Assembly: GCF_050314555.1 (NCBI RefSeq)
Contig: NZ_JBNPNH010000006.1
Coordinates: 58,035-122,034, forward strand
From: Spyradosoma sp004558035
GTDB taxonomy: Bacteria; Verrucomicrobiota; Verrucomicrobiia; Opitutales; UBA953
DNA length: 64,000 nucleotides
Direction: 5' to 3'
The notes beneath the pieces are model-generated. The model was not told the DNA's origin. It did no database searches and saw nothing but the letters and a program-made list of their open reading frames with translations. Positions 44,405-53,757 of the stretch are shown piece by piece (positions within the stretch are counted from its first letter, which is position 1; each line of letters opens with the position of its first letter). Position numbers and translations under genes: made by a program.

Positions 44405-46132
44405 TCAGCGGGCGAAGGTCTTCAGCGGGTCGGCGAACGCCGAAGCCGTCGAGTACTGCTTCGGCAGCTTTTCGTAGAACATTTCCGCGCGGTCGATGAT
44501 GTTCGAAAGGTTCTTGTAAACCTTGCGCATCATTTCCAGCAGTTCGAGATAGCGGACGCTGACCTGCGGCAGGCAGGTGCCCTCGCCGACGCGCGCCATG
44601 TGGTCCGCCTCGACGGAATTCAGCATCTCCTTCATCTCGCGCTTCTTCGCCTTGGCGAGCGCGAGCGTTTCCGGAGACTTCTTTTCGAGAATCTTGATCG
44701 CGAAGTCGGCGACGGACGCGAGCGTCGCGTGCAGCAGATCGAACTCCTTTTCCGCCTTTTCGCTGAAGCGGTAATTGTTCTGGCGCAGCAGCTCCATCAC
44801 GTCGCGGATGCCGGCGGCGAGGTCGCCGATGCGCTCGGCGTCGTTCGTGCAGTGCAGCAGCAGCGGGATCTGCTCCGCCTCGGCGGAGGTCAGCTGCGTC
44901 TGCATCAGCTTGGAAAGGTATTCGGTGATGTCCTTCTGGCGCTCGTCCACGTCCGCCTCGCGCTTTTCGAGCTGCTTGAAGACCGCCTGGTTCTTTTCGT
45001 CGTTCTTGTTGTAGAGGCAGAGCGTGCAGTCCACCATCTTCCAGGATTTCTTCAGCATTTTGCGGAGCGCTCCCGCCGTCTGCGCCAGCGCGACGGAAGG
45101 CGAATAGAGCAGGTGCGGCTCGAGGCGCTGATACTTGACGCGTTCCCGCGAGACCGGAATCGCCTTTTCGCAGATCTTCGCGAAAAGCGGAATGAAGCCC
45201 ACGAGCACGAGCGTCGCCGCCACGTTGAACAGCGTGTGCGCGTTCGCGATCTGGCGCGGCAGATCCGCCTCGCCGGAAGACATCTTCTTCACCGCCCAGA
45301 AAAACACGGGATCGCCGTCGATCGTGAACCAGAACGTCGCCGCGACGATGAGCACGCCGAACACGTTGAACAGCGTGTGCGCGAGCGCCGCCTGCTTCGC
45401 GACGCGGTTCGCCGTGAGCGCCGCGAGCTGCGCCGTCACCGTCGTTCCGATGTTCGAGCCCAAAATCAGCGCCACCGCCGTGTAGAGATCGACGAGCCCG
45501 CTCGCGCCCAGCGCGATCACGATGCCCGAACACGCCGAGCTGCTCTGCATGATGAACGTCGCGACGATGCCCACGCCGATCGCGCCGAGCAGCGCCAGCG
45601 GCGGGATCACGCCGTCCACGGGAGCGCACCGGAACGTCTGGAAAAGCGCCTTGAAGCCTTCGTATTCCTGCAGCGCCTTCAGCTCGGTGCTCATCAGCGT
45701 CATGCCCAAGAAAAGGAAGCCCAGCCCGATGACCGTCTCGCTCCAGTTGCGGATCGGCCGCATCGGAATGAAGCTCAGCACGAGACCGAGAATAATCGAC
45801 GGCATGATGATCCACTGAATGTCGAACGCCACGAGCTGCGCCGTGATCGTCGTGCCGATGTTCGCGCCGAAGATGATGCCGATCGCCTGCACGAGCGTGA
45901 GCAGCCCCGCGTTCACGAAGCCGATGACCATGACCGTGCTCGCGCTCGAAGACTGAATGACCGCCGTCACCGTCGCCCCCGAAACGATGCCGACGAAGCG
46001 GTTCGCCGAAAAAAGCCGCAACACGGTGCGCATGCGTTCGCCGGCGACCTGATGGAGCCCGTCGCTCATCAGTTTCATGCCGAAAATGAAGATCGCCAAG
46101 CCGCCGAAGACGTTCAGAAGGAGCATTGCCAT
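44405..46132 (-). CDS. Na/Pi cotransporter family protein with PhoU-like domain
   Basis: 575 residues. Two inverted membrane repeats, each with the QSSSA phosphate-site motif (VIQSSSASTVMVIGFVNAG; IMQSSSACSGIVIALGASG) and GANIGTTITAQLVAF / GSNIGTTVTAQLAAL, as in NptA/SLC34 carriers. After about residue 350 comes a cytoplasmic helical PhoU-like domain (LLHCTNDAERIGDLAAGIRD). Imports phosphate with Na+ or acts in phosphate sensing. Confidence 0.92.
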   Translation of the reverse strand: MAMLLLNVFGGLAIFIFGMKLMSDGLHQVAGERMRTVLRLFSANRFVGIVSGATVTAVIQSSSASTVMVIGFVNAGLLTLVQAIGIIFGANIGTTITAQLVAFDIQWIIMPSIILGLVLSFIPMRPIRNWSETVIGLGFLFLGMTLMSTELKALQEYEGFKALFQTFRCAPVDGVIPPLALLGAIGVGIVATFIMQSSSACSGIVIALGASGLVDLYTAVALILGSNIGTTVTAQLAALTANRVAKQAALAHTLFNVFGVLIVAATFWFTIDGDPVFFWAVKKMSSGEADLPRQIANAHTLFNVAATLVLVGFIPLFAKICEKAIPVSRERVKYQRLEPHLLYSPSVALAQTAGALRKMLKKSWKMVDCTLCLYNKNDEKNQAVFKQLEKREADVDERQKDITEYLSKLMQTQLTSAEAEQIPLLLHCTNDAERIGDLAAGIRDVMELLRQNNYRFSEKAEKEFDLLHATLASVADFAIKILEKKSPETLALAKAKKREMKEMLNSVEADHMARVGEGTCLPQVSVRYLELLEMMRKVYKNLSNIIDRAEMFYEKLPKQYSTASAFADPLKTFAR

Positions 46133-46552
46133 GGAATGTATGCCTCGTATTTCTAAGTGTTGGTAAGAATCAAAAAGACTTCGGGAAGTTTCCCGTTATT
46201 CCGCCGAAAAGTCAAGGCGGCGACGAAATTCCGCCCGCGGGAACGCGAAAACGAACAGGGAGCTCGAGGATTTTGAGGGAGCCGATTCCGCCCCGCGCGG
46301 CTCCCGCCGAAGCGGAATTGAGGTTCCCGTCCGCGGATTTCGGCGGGCAGCGGGACGTTTACCCTCCGATAAAAATTCGCGAAATTCGTGCAATTCGTGG
46401 ATTCAAAAAATCTGCGGAAGTCTGCGAGATTCGCGTGAGGAATTTCTGCGGGAAGGATTTCGGCGGGCAACGGGACGCTCGCCCTCCTTCGCGTTCCCGC
46501 GCGGGAAAATCCCGCCGCGAAGCGCTTTTCGCGCGGGGCGGATTTTGCGCGC
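46133..46552. repeat. Gene-free repeat block before tolQ
   Basis: Two related units GGATTTCGGCGGGCAGCGGG / GGATTTCGGCGGGCAACGGG ending in CCCTCC, plus AATTCGTGCAATTCGTGG and TCTGCGGAAGTCTGCGAGAT. The same words recur at 61.5-62.5 kb. No gene seen. Confidence 0.6.
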
Positions 46553-46581
46553 TTGCGGGGAAAACGCTTTCAGTGCATGAT
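46553..46581 (+). promoter_or_regulatory. Candidate promoter of the tolQ operon
   Basis: TTGCGG, 17 bases, CATGAT, then 13 bases to the ATG at 46595. The upstream in-frame ATG (46577) lies inside the -10 box, excluding it as start if this promoter is used. Confidence 0.45.
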
Positions 46582-46594
46582 TCGCGTTCAATCT

Positions 46595-47407
46595 ATGCAG
46601 ACGTTTTTTCTTCCGGAATTTTTCGCGAACACGCACGGAATGCTCTGGTACTGGGAGCAGTGCGACGGCGCCGCGCGCGTCGTCATCCTCGTCATCTTCA
46701 CGCTGTCGATCTGGTCCTCCGCGTCGATCGTCGGCAAATGGCTCGACGTGCGGCGTTTCCGCAAGGACAACGCGCGCTTCGAGGCGCGGATTCTCGGCGC
46801 GAAGCTCACGCGGCTGAATCTCGAGCGGCGCCCGGGCGCGTCGCACTACGAGCGCGTCGCCTTCGAGGCGTGCCGCGCCTACGCGAAGAACGGCGCCGCC
46901 GTCCGCACCGAAGAGGACATCGAGATCTGCATCCGCCACGTCGAAAACGGCATTCAGCGCGGGCTCGCGCGCGTGATGGAGGACTACGAAAAATCGCTGC
47001 TGCTGCTGAGCTCCTTCGCTTCGGGCGGGCCGTTCCTCGGGCTGCTCGGCACGGTCTGGGGCATCATCATCACGTTCGGTTCGCTGACGGAGAAGGCGAC
47101 CATCGCCCAGCTCGCGCCGGGCGTCGCGGGCGCGCTGTGCGCGACGCTCGCGGGGCTGGTGCTGGCGATTCCCGCCGTGTTCTGCTACAACTACCTGCTG
47201 TCGAGCACGAAAAAGCTCACGGTGGAGATCGAGGCGTTCGCGTCGCTGCTGACGGACCGCTTCGAGCTGGAGCTCCGCGAGGCGCTGCGCGACGGGCGCC
47301 GCGGCTCCGCTCCCGCCGCCGAACCCGTTCCCGCGCCCGCCGAGACGCCGCGCGCGCCCGCCGCGGGAACGTTCCGCAACCCCTACGCCGACGAAGCCGC
47401 GGACTGA
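46595..47407 (+). CDS. TolQ/ExbB-type proton channel subunit
   Basis: 270 residues of the MotA/TolQ/ExbB family. First helix (VVILVIFTLSIWSSASIVG) near 25-43; then the signature GGPFLGLLGTVWGIIITFGSL and the third helix region APGVAGALCATLAGLVLAIPAVF. With ExbD it converts proton flow into force on TonB/TolA across the periplasm. A Pro/Ala-rich C-terminal tail is added. Heads the operon tolQ-exbD-tonB-like. Confidence 0.9.
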   Translation: MQTFFLPEFFANTHGMLWYWEQCDGAARVVILVIFTLSIWSSASIVGKWLDVRRFRKDNARFEARILGAKLTRLNLERRPGASHYERVAFEACRAYAKNGAAVRTEEDIEICIRHVENGIQRGLARVMEDYEKSLLLLSSFASGGPFLGLLGTVWGIIITFGSLTEKATIAQLAPGVAGALCATLAGLVLAIPAVFCYNYLLSSTKKLTVEIEAFASLLTDRFELELREALRDGRRGSAPAAEPVPAPAETPRAPAAGTFRNPYADEAAD

Positions 47408-47420
47408 TCCCGTTCCCGCC

Positions 47421-47873
47421 ATGTCACGCCGTTCCAGCAATTTCCGCAGGCAAAACGCCATCCGGGCGATGAGCGAGATCAACGTCACGCCGCTGCTCGA
47501 CCTGTGCTTCTGTCTGCTGATCATCTTCATCATCGCGACGCCGGTGCTCGAGCAGACGACGCGCGTCGATCTGCCCGTCGCCTCCGAGAGCGTCGGCGCG
47601 CCGATTCAGACCGAGACGAAATACGCCGTCGTCGCGCTCGACCGCAGCGGCCGCTACTTCTTCGACGGCGAACCGATGCTGCCCGAGCGCCTCGCCGAAG
47701 AGTTCGCGCGCATCAGCGCCATGCCGGCGGAGGCGCAGCCCGTCGTCCGCGTCCGCGCCGACGGCTCGCTGATGGTGCAGCAGCTCATCTCGCTCTTCGA
47801 TCTCGCGAAGAGCCGCGGCCTCGCCAAAGTCGCCTTCGACACGGAAATCACTCACGAAGCCCCCAAGCCTTGA
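47421..47873 (+). CDS. ExbD/TolR-family biopolymer transport protein
   Basis: 150 residues: short basic N-terminus, single membrane helix with the proton-path Asp (NVTPLLDLCFCLLIIFIIAT), then a periplasmic ExbD domain (VVALDRSGRYFFDGEP, VVRVRADGSLMVQQLISLFD). Follows tolQ by 13 bases. Its stop is close to, or overlaps, the start of the TonB-like gene. Confidence 0.92.
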   Translation: MSRRSSNFRRQNAIRAMSEINVTPLLDLCFCLLIIFIIATPVLEQTTRVDLPVASESVGAPIQTETKYAVVALDRSGRYFFDGEPMLPERLAEEFARISAMPAEAQPVVRVRADGSLMVQQLISLFDLAKSRGLAKVAFDTEITHEAPKP

Positions 47874-47887
47874 ACAGCCGCCTTTCC

Positions 47888-48853
47888 ATGCCCGGACTCG
47901 CCGTCGCGCTCGCGGTTCACGCGCTCGCGCTCGGCGCGCTGCTGCTGATCGGCGGGGAAAACGACGCGGCGACGCCGTCCGACGCGGATCCGATTCTGCT
48001 GATGCTCGGCGGGGACGATCCGGACAAGGACGCCGGGCTCGCCGGGCGCGAACGCGGCCCCGCGCGCGGCACGGAAGACGGCGATCCTTTCGATTCGGAA
48101 GAATTTTCCAAACGCCTCGAAGCGCTCCGCGAGGAGAACGAACGCCTCGTCGCCGAAGAGGAGGCGCAGGCCGCCGCCGCCGCCGCGGAAGCCGCCGCGC
48201 GCGCGGAACGCGAACGCGCCGAAGCCGCGGAGAAAGCGGCGCGGGAAAAGGCCGCCGCGGAAAAAGCCGCGCGGGAACGCGCCGCCGCCGAAGCCGCCAA
48301 GAAAAAGGCGGAGGCCGCGAAGAACGCCGCCGCGGCGAAGAATTCCGGCGACGCCAAAAAGGTGGACATCCGTCAGCTCGTCAAAAACAACCGCAAAAAC
48401 GGCGGCTCCGGAAAGAATCCCGGCGGCAGATCCTCCGGCGGGAACGCTCCCGGCAAACGCGTCGGCGAAGTCAAGGTCGGCGGCGGCGGGAACGGCAAGG
48501 CTTTCGGAACCGTGGACGGCACGGGCGGGAACGGCGGAGACGGCGGCGCGCGCGTCGCCGACGCCCGCGCGCTCTACGTGAAGGCGGTGCTGAAGCGCTT
48601 CGAAATTTTCTTCGACGACGTCGTCGCGCAGGAGCCGCTTTCGATTCCGAGCTCGATTACGGTGGACGTGCGCTTCACCGTGGACGCGCGCGGGAACGTG
48701 CGTTTTCTCGACGTCGTCGGCAGCTCGGAGGCGCAGGTGCGCGCGCGCGTCGAAAAGATCTTCCGCCTCGCGTTCCCGAAGCCCTTTCAGCCGCCGCCCG
48801 GCGGCGATCCGTTCACCGGACGCCTCAACGGCGTTTCCTTCGTCGTCGACTGA
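47888..48853 (+). CDS. TonB/TolA-like energy-transducing protein
   Basis: 321 residues. N-terminal membrane anchor (MPGLAVALAVHALALGALLLIGG), a long Ala/Glu/Lys-rich coiled helix (about 75-160, TolA-like), a Gly/Asn-rich linker (GGGGNGKAFGTVDGTGGNGG), and a C-terminal TonB/TolA fold (ITVDVRFTVDARGNVRFLDV). It should span the periplasm and pass TolQ/ExbD-derived force to the outer membrane. TonB versus TolA cannot be decided; no tolB or pal follows. A TTG overlapping the exbD stop (47870) would add six residues. Confidence 0.82.
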   Translation: MPGLAVALAVHALALGALLLIGGENDAATPSDADPILLMLGGDDPDKDAGLAGRERGPARGTEDGDPFDSEEFSKRLEALREENERLVAEEEAQAAAAAAEAAARAERERAEAAEKAAREKAAAEKAARERAAAEAAKKKAEAAKNAAAAKNSGDAKKVDIRQLVKNNRKNGGSGKNPGGRSSGGNAPGKRVGEVKVGGGGNGKAFGTVDGTGGNGGDGGARVADARALYVKAVLKRFEIFFDDVVAQEPLSIPSSITVDVRFTVDARGNVRFLDVVGSSEAQVRARVEKIFRLAFPKPFQPPPGGDPFTGRLNGVSFVVD

Positions 48854-48874
48854 ACCGAACACTTTCGCCCCGCC

Positions 48875-49816
48875 ATGTCCGAAAACGCCTGGAACATCAT
48901 CAAAATCTTCTCCGACCGCACGCGCCTGCGCATTCTGCATCTGCTCAAGCGCGAACAGCTTTCCGTCGGCGAGCTGCAGGACATCCTCGACATGGGGCAG
49001 TCGCGCATCTCGACGCAGCTCGCGCAGCTGCTCAAGCTCCGCGTCGTGACGGCGCGCCGCGACGGCAAAAAGACGTTTTACGCGCTCGCGGGAACGCTGC
49101 CCGAAAACGCGCGCGCGCTGCTGGACGCGACGCTCGCCGCAATCGCCGACGATCCCGAAATCCGCGCGGACGAGGCGGCGCGCGCCCGCGTCATCGAAAA
49201 GCGCACGGCGGCGACGCAGGCGTATTTCGACGCGATCGCGAAGCGCAACGGCAATCCCGGCGTGCCCGGGCGTTCCGACGGAGGCATCGTCCAGATGCTG
49301 CTTTCGCTCGTGCCGCCGCTCGTCATCGCGGACCTCGGTTCGGGGCGCGGCATCATTTCGCAGCAGCTCGCCTTCGCCGCGAAAAAAATCTACTGCGTGG
49401 ACAATTCCCGGACGACGCTTTCCGAAGGGCGCGAGTTCATGAAGAAGCACGGCGTGCGCAACGTCGAATTTCTGCTCGGCGACATTCAGAAGGTGCCGCT
49501 CAAAAACGCCGTCGCCGACGTCGCGCTGCTCAGCCAGTCGCTGCACCACGCGGCGCGCCCGGACGTCGCGGTCGCCGAGGCGTTCCGCATTCTCAAGCCC
49601 GGCGGCAAGATCATCATTCTCGACCTGAACAAGCACCCGTACGAAATCGCGCGGGAACGCTATCACGACACCTGGCTGGGCTTTTCCAGAAACGAGATCG
49701 AAGGCTGGCTCGCCGCCGCGGGCTTCGCGAAGATCTCCTCGCTCGTCTTCCCCGCGGACGACGGAAAGATGAAGTTCGAGACGCTGTTCGCGCGCGGCGA
49801 CAAACCCGAAAAATGA
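48875..49816 (+). CDS. ArsR-type regulator fused to a SAM methyltransferase
   Basis: 313 residues. Residues 1-75 form a winged helix (FSDRTRLRILHLLKREQLSVGELQDIL, SRISTQLAQLLKLRVV) without the Cys metal site of ArsR/SmtB. Residues 130-310 form a class I methyltransferase: IADLGSGRGIISQQLAF (motif I), YCVDNS, LLGDIQKVPLKNAVADVALL, then FRILKPGGKIIILDL. The fused form is widespread, but its substrate is unknown. It sits between the TonB-like gene and dprA with short gaps, suggesting cotranscription. Confidence 0.88.
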   Translation: MSENAWNIIKIFSDRTRLRILHLLKREQLSVGELQDILDMGQSRISTQLAQLLKLRVVTARRDGKKTFYALAGTLPENARALLDATLAAIADDPEIRADEAARARVIEKRTAATQAYFDAIAKRNGNPGVPGRSDGGIVQMLLSLVPPLVIADLGSGRGIISQQLAFAAKKIYCVDNSRTTLSEGREFMKKHGVRNVEFLLGDIQKVPLKNAVADVALLSQSLHHAARPDVAVAEAFRILKPGGKIIILDLNKHPYEIARERYHDTWLGFSRNEIEGWLAAAGFAKISSLVFPADDGKMKFETLFARGDKPEK

Positions 49817-49832
49817 TCCGCTCCGTTCCCGC

Positions 49833-51011
49833 ATGAAAAACTTCGCGACTCTCTCCGAAGCGCAGGCGGCGCTCACGCTCAACGCGATTCCCGGCGTCGG
49901 CCCCGCGCTTTGCCGCCGGCTCGCGGACGCGTTCGACGGCGCGCTCGCGCCCGCGCTCGCCGCGTCCGCGGAAACGCTCGAAAAGATTCCCGGCGTCGGC
50001 AGGACGCTCGCCGCGAAGATTGCCGCGCACGAGCGCGAATTTTCGCTCGCGAAGGAGGAAAAGAAGATGCACGAGCACGGCTTCGAGTTCGTGCCGTTCT
50101 TCGACGCGCGCTTTCCCGTGATGCTGCGGGAAATCCCCGACGCTCCGATCGGCGTGTACGTGTTCGGGAACGTCGCCGCGTTGGGCACGCGCCGCGCGAT
50201 CGCGATCGTCGGCACGCGCCGGGCGTCGCTCTACGGCTCGTCCATGGCGCGGAAAATCGCGCGGGAGCTCGCGCTTTCGCGCTGGACGGTCGTCAGCGGG
50301 CTCGCGCGCGGCATCGACACGGCGGCGCACGTCGGCGCGCTCGACGGGAACGGCGCGACCGTCGCCGTGCTCGGCTGCGGGCTCGACATCGTTTACCCGC
50401 CGGAGAATCTGGAGCTTTACCGGAAAATCGCCGAGACCGGCGGCGCCGTGATCAGCGAATTCCGCCTCGGGCGCGTCGCCGACCGCCGCACGTTCCCGCA
50501 GCGCAACCGCATCATCGCCGGGCTTTCCGCGGGAATGCTCGTCGTCGAATCCGACGAAAAGGGCGGCTCGATGCTCTCCGCCGGATTCGCGGCGGACTAC
50601 GGGCGCACCGTCTTCGCGCTGCCCGGGCGCGTCGATCAGGACAATTCCCGCGGCTGCCACAAGCTGATCCGCGAGGGCGCGACGCTCGTCACCGGCGCCG
50701 GCGACATCGTCGAGGAAATGGAGAGCGTCGCCTCGCAGCCGAGCCTCGCGCTCGATTTCGGAGACGCGCCCGCGCGCGTTCCCACGCCGACTTCCGCGGA
50801 AATGTCCGCCGCGTCCGAAGCGCTCGCCGCGCTCCCGCCGGAAGCCGTCGCGATTCACGCGCTCCTCGCCGCGGGCGACGCGCTTTCGCCGGACGAAATC
50901 GCCGAGCGCGCCGACCTTCCCGCCGCCGCCGTGCTTTCTAATCTTCTCCTGTTGGAGCTGGAGCGCCTCGTCGCCCGCAAGGCAGACGGCACCTACGAAA
51001 AGACGCTTTAG
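49833..51011 (+). CDS. dprA: DNA processing protein DprA
   Basis: 392 residues. DprA binds incoming single-stranded DNA in natural transformation and loads RecA. N-terminal helix-hairpin-helix pair (NAIPGVGPALCRRLAD, KIPGVGRTLAAKIA), the Rossmann-like core (AIVGTRRASLYGSSMA, VVSGLARGIDTAAHVGAL, VAVLGCGLDIVYPPEN, GAVISEF, FPQRNRIIAGLS, LPGRVDQDNSRGCHKLIREGA), and a C-terminal winged helix. All core motifs are intact. It makes transformation competence plausible, relevant to the uptake-sequence-like motif. Confidence 0.95.
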   Translation: MKNFATLSEAQAALTLNAIPGVGPALCRRLADAFDGALAPALAASAETLEKIPGVGRTLAAKIAAHEREFSLAKEEKKMHEHGFEFVPFFDARFPVMLREIPDAPIGVYVFGNVAALGTRRAIAIVGTRRASLYGSSMARKIARELALSRWTVVSGLARGIDTAAHVGALDGNGATVAVLGCGLDIVYPPENLELYRKIAETGGAVISEFRLGRVADRRTFPQRNRIIAGLSAGMLVVESDEKGGSMLSAGFAADYGRTVFALPGRVDQDNSRGCHKLIREGATLVTGAGDIVEEMESVASQPSLALDFGDAPARVPTPTSAEMSAASEALAALPPEAVAIHALLAAGDALSPDEIAERADLPAAAVLSNLLLLELERLVARKADGTYEKTL

Positions 51012-51066
51012 AGGTTAAAGGTTAGAGGTTAAGGGTTAAAGGTTAGGGGTTAAAAAGGTTAAAGCT
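51008..51066. repeat. Short-word tandem tract (GGTTAAA-type)
   Basis: About seven degenerate units of 7 bases (GGTTAAA, GGTTAGA, GGTTAAG, GGTTAGG) between dprA and the amidase promoter. Confidence 0.65.
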
Positions 51067-51102
51067 CTGGGCCGCGAGAGGAAAATCAGCGGGAAAAAGA
51101 TT

Positions 51103-51131
51103 TTGCGGGGAGGCGCGGGAACGCTCATAGT
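51103..51131 (+). promoter_or_regulatory. Candidate promoter of the amidase-murJ-dacA operon
   Basis: TTGCGG, 17 bases (containing a copy of GCGGGAACGC), CATAGT, then 14 bases to the ATG. Confidence 0.45.
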
Positions 51132-51145
51132 GGCGTTTCCGTTTT

Positions 51146-52147
51146 ATGTCCCGATTCGCCGCCATAGTCATCGCCGCTCTGTTCGCGCTCGCCGCTCCGT
51201 TCGCGGGAGCGCAGGCGATCAATCTCGACTCGACGCTGCGCGCCGCCGGCGCGACGGCGAACGCCTCGAGCGTGCCGGATCTGCGCCGTTGGAAGATCCG
51301 CGGCTTCACCATCGAGGCGCAGGACCGCAAGCCCTACGTCACGGTGAACGGAACGCGCGTGTACACGGGCTCGGCGATTTCCTGTGCGAACGGCAAGATC
51401 TTCATCCAGAAGCGCGACTGGGAAAAGCACGTCGCGCCGATCGTCGCGCCCGCGAAGACGGGCGTTCCCGCGGCGCGGAAAATCGTCATCGACGCCGGGC
51501 ACGGCGGCTCCGATCCCGGGAAGATCCAGGGGAAGATGCGCGAAAAGGCGTACACGCTCGACGTCGCGAAGCGCCTCCAGCGCATTCTCAAGGCGCGCGG
51601 CTTTACGGTGGAGATGACGCGTTCCCGCGACGAGGCGGTGGATCTCGCGGCGCGCGCGGAAAAGGCGAACGCCGCGGGCGCGCATCTCTTCGTCAGCGTG
51701 CATTTCAACGCGGCTTCGGCGGCCTCGGCGCGCGGCGTCGAGACGTGGATGCTCACGCCCGTGGGCGAGGCCTCCTTCGCGCAGAAGAACGCGAAGACCG
51801 CCGCCGACGCCGGCAACCGCTTCGACGCGTGGAACCTGCTGCTCGCCTACAGGGTGCAGAGCGCGCTTTCCGGAAAGATCGACGCGGAGGACCGCGGCGT
51901 CAAGTGCGCCAACTTCGCCGTGCTGCGCACGCTGAAGTGCCCGGGAATTCTCGTCGAATGCGGCTTTTTCACGAACGCCTCCGAGGCGGCGCTGATCGCG
52001 ACGACGAACCGCCGCGAGCAGATCGCCCAGGGCATAGCCGAAGGCGTCGTCGCCTACGCGGGCGCGCTCGACGCGCTGCGCGCCTCCGACGCGGGAACGC
52101 GCAAGCCGCGCGCCGCCAAACGCCGCATTCCGTCGCCCCGCCGATGA
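51146..52147 (+). CDS. N-acetylmuramoyl-L-alanine amidase (amidase_3)
   Basis: 333 residues, exported (signal MSRFAAIVIAALFALAAPFAGA). Catalytic zinc amidase domain from about 115: VIDAGHGGSDPG (Zn His), a Glu in the KAYTLDVAKRL region, VSVHFNAASA (second His), and the catalytic Glu in ILVECGFFTNASEA. It cleaves the peptide stem from muramic acid, as in cell separation. The N-terminal 90 residues resemble a stress/copper-amine-oxidase-like wall domain. Its stop overlaps the murJ start. Confidence 0.92.
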   Translation: MSRFAAIVIAALFALAAPFAGAQAINLDSTLRAAGATANASSVPDLRRWKIRGFTIEAQDRKPYVTVNGTRVYTGSAISCANGKIFIQKRDWEKHVAPIVAPAKTGVPAARKIVIDAGHGGSDPGKIQGKMREKAYTLDVAKRLQRILKARGFTVEMTRSRDEAVDLAARAEKANAAGAHLFVSVHFNAASAASARGVETWMLTPVGEASFAQKNAKTAADAGNRFDAWNLLLAYRVQSALSGKIDAEDRGVKCANFAVLRTLKCPGILVECGFFTNASEAALIATTNRREQIAQGIAEGVVAYAGALDALRASDAGTRKPRAAKRRIPSPRR

Positions 52148-53757
52148 GTTCCCGCGAGACATCCTACGCGCACATGCTCGTCACGGCGGCGGGAACGGCG
52201 GGCTCGCGCGTGCTCGGGCTCTTCCGCGACCAGCTCACGGCGGGCTTCTTCGGCACGGGCGCGGTCGCCTCGGCGTTCATTCTCGCGTTTCAGATTCCGA
52301 ATCTTTTCCGGCGGCTCCTCGGCGAAGGCGCGCTGACGAGCGCGCTCATGCCCGCGATGACGCAGGAGCGCGCCCGCGGCGGCGACGCGCGCGCGTTCCG
52401 CTTTCTCAATCAGGTGATCACGCGCACGGCGCCGTGGATGTTCGCGCTGACGTTCGCGTTCGCGGCGGCGGCGGTCGGCGTCGCGCTGCTGCCGGAAGAG
52501 ACGCTCGCGCGGCTCGCGGAATTTTTCGGCGCGGGAACGGACGCGGACCGGCACCGCCTCGCGGCGTGGCTCACGGCGCTGTGCATGCCCTACATGCCGA
52601 TGATCTGCATCGCCGCGCTCTTCACGGCGGCGCTGAACATGCTCGGCAGGTTCACGGTGACGGCGCTGAGCGCGATCTGGCTGAATCTCTCGATGATCTT
52701 CGCGCTCGGCGTGCTCGGCTGGCATTTCGGCGAAACGCCGCAGGAGCGCGTCGTCTGGCTCTGCGCGGGCGCGCTCTTCGGCGGCGCGCTGCAGCTGTGC
52801 GTTCCCGCGGCGGCGCTGTACCGCTCCGGCTGGCGGCCGCGCGTCGATTTCGCGACGACGGAATCGTGGGACGAACTCAAGGCGCTCTTCCTGCCCGCCC
52901 TCGTCGGCGCGGGCGTGCACCAGCTCAACATTTTCGCGACGCGCGCGCTCGCGTTCTTTCTCGAGGACCGCGCGCTGGCGGTCTATTACTTCGCGAACCG
53001 CGTCGTGGAAATTCCCGTCGGCATCTTCACGGTGACGATCACGACCGTCGTGTTCCCGCTGCTCGCGCGGCACGCGGCGGAGAAGCGGACGCGCGAGCTC
53101 GGCGCGACGTTCTCCTACGGGATGCGGCTGATTCTCGCGATCAACGTTCCCGCGACGTTCGGCATCATCGTGCTCGCGCAGCCGCTCGTGCGCGGCTTCT
53201 TCCAGCACGGCAACTTTTCCGCGGGCGACACGGCGCTGACCGTTCCCGTGCTGTGCGTCTTCGCGCTCGCCGTCCCGTTCTACGCGGTGAGCGGCATCGT
53301 CGGGCGCGCGTTCGCGGCGCTGAAGGACACGCGGACGCAGATGCGCGTGGGCGTCGCGACGTTCGCGCTGAATCTCGTGCTCGCGCCCGTGCTGGGCTGG
53401 CACTTCAAGGCGTGCGGGCTCGCGGCGGCGAATCTCGCGGCGGCGGCTTTTCAGTGCGCGGCGCTGCTCTTCGTGCTGCGGCGGCGGGAACGCGTGTTCT
53501 TCGCCGATCCCGTCGCGGAGCCGCTCGCGAAGGTCGTGCTGGCGTCGCTCGTGATGGCGGTCGCGACGGCGGCGGCGTGGGAGGGCGCGACGCGGCTCTG
53601 CGCGGGCTTCGCGTGGGGGCTGCTCGGCGCGTTCTTCATCGTCGTTCCCGCGGCGGTCGCGCTTTATTTTCTTTGCCTCAAGCTGCTGCGCTTCCCGGAA
53701 TGCGACGAGCTGCTGGACATTTTTCTCAGGAAACTCTTAAAACGCAAAAAATCATGA
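52144..53757 (+). CDS. murJ: Lipid II flippase MurJ
   Basis: 537 residues, about 14 membrane helices of the MVF/MurJ family that exports lipid II. Typical segments: AGTAGSRVLGLFRDQLTAGFFG, AFQIPNLFRRLLGEGALTSALMP, NIFATRALAFFLEDRALAVYYFANRVVEIP with GIFTVTITTVVFPLLARHAA, and NFSAGDTALTVPVL. ATGA overlap with the amidase and with dacA shows an operon for cell-wall precursor export and wall trimming. Confidence 0.95.
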   Translation: MSSRETSYAHMLVTAAGTAGSRVLGLFRDQLTAGFFGTGAVASAFILAFQIPNLFRRLLGEGALTSALMPAMTQERARGGDARAFRFLNQVITRTAPWMFALTFAFAAAAVGVALLPEETLARLAEFFGAGTDADRHRLAAWLTALCMPYMPMICIAALFTAALNMLGRFTVTALSAIWLNLSMIFALGVLGWHFGETPQERVVWLCAGALFGGALQLCVPAAALYRSGWRPRVDFATTESWDELKALFLPALVGAGVHQLNIFATRALAFFLEDRALAVYYFANRVVEIPVGIFTVTITTVVFPLLARHAAEKRTRELGATFSYGMRLILAINVPATFGIIVLAQPLVRGFFQHGNFSAGDTALTVPVLCVFALAVPFYAVSGIVGRAFAALKDTRTQMRVGVATFALNLVLAPVLGWHFKACGLAAANLAAAAFQCAALLFVLRRRERVFFADPVAEPLAKVVLASLVMAVATAAAWEGATRLCAGFAWGLLGAFFIVVPAAVALYFLCLKLLRFPECDELLDIFLRKLLKRKKS

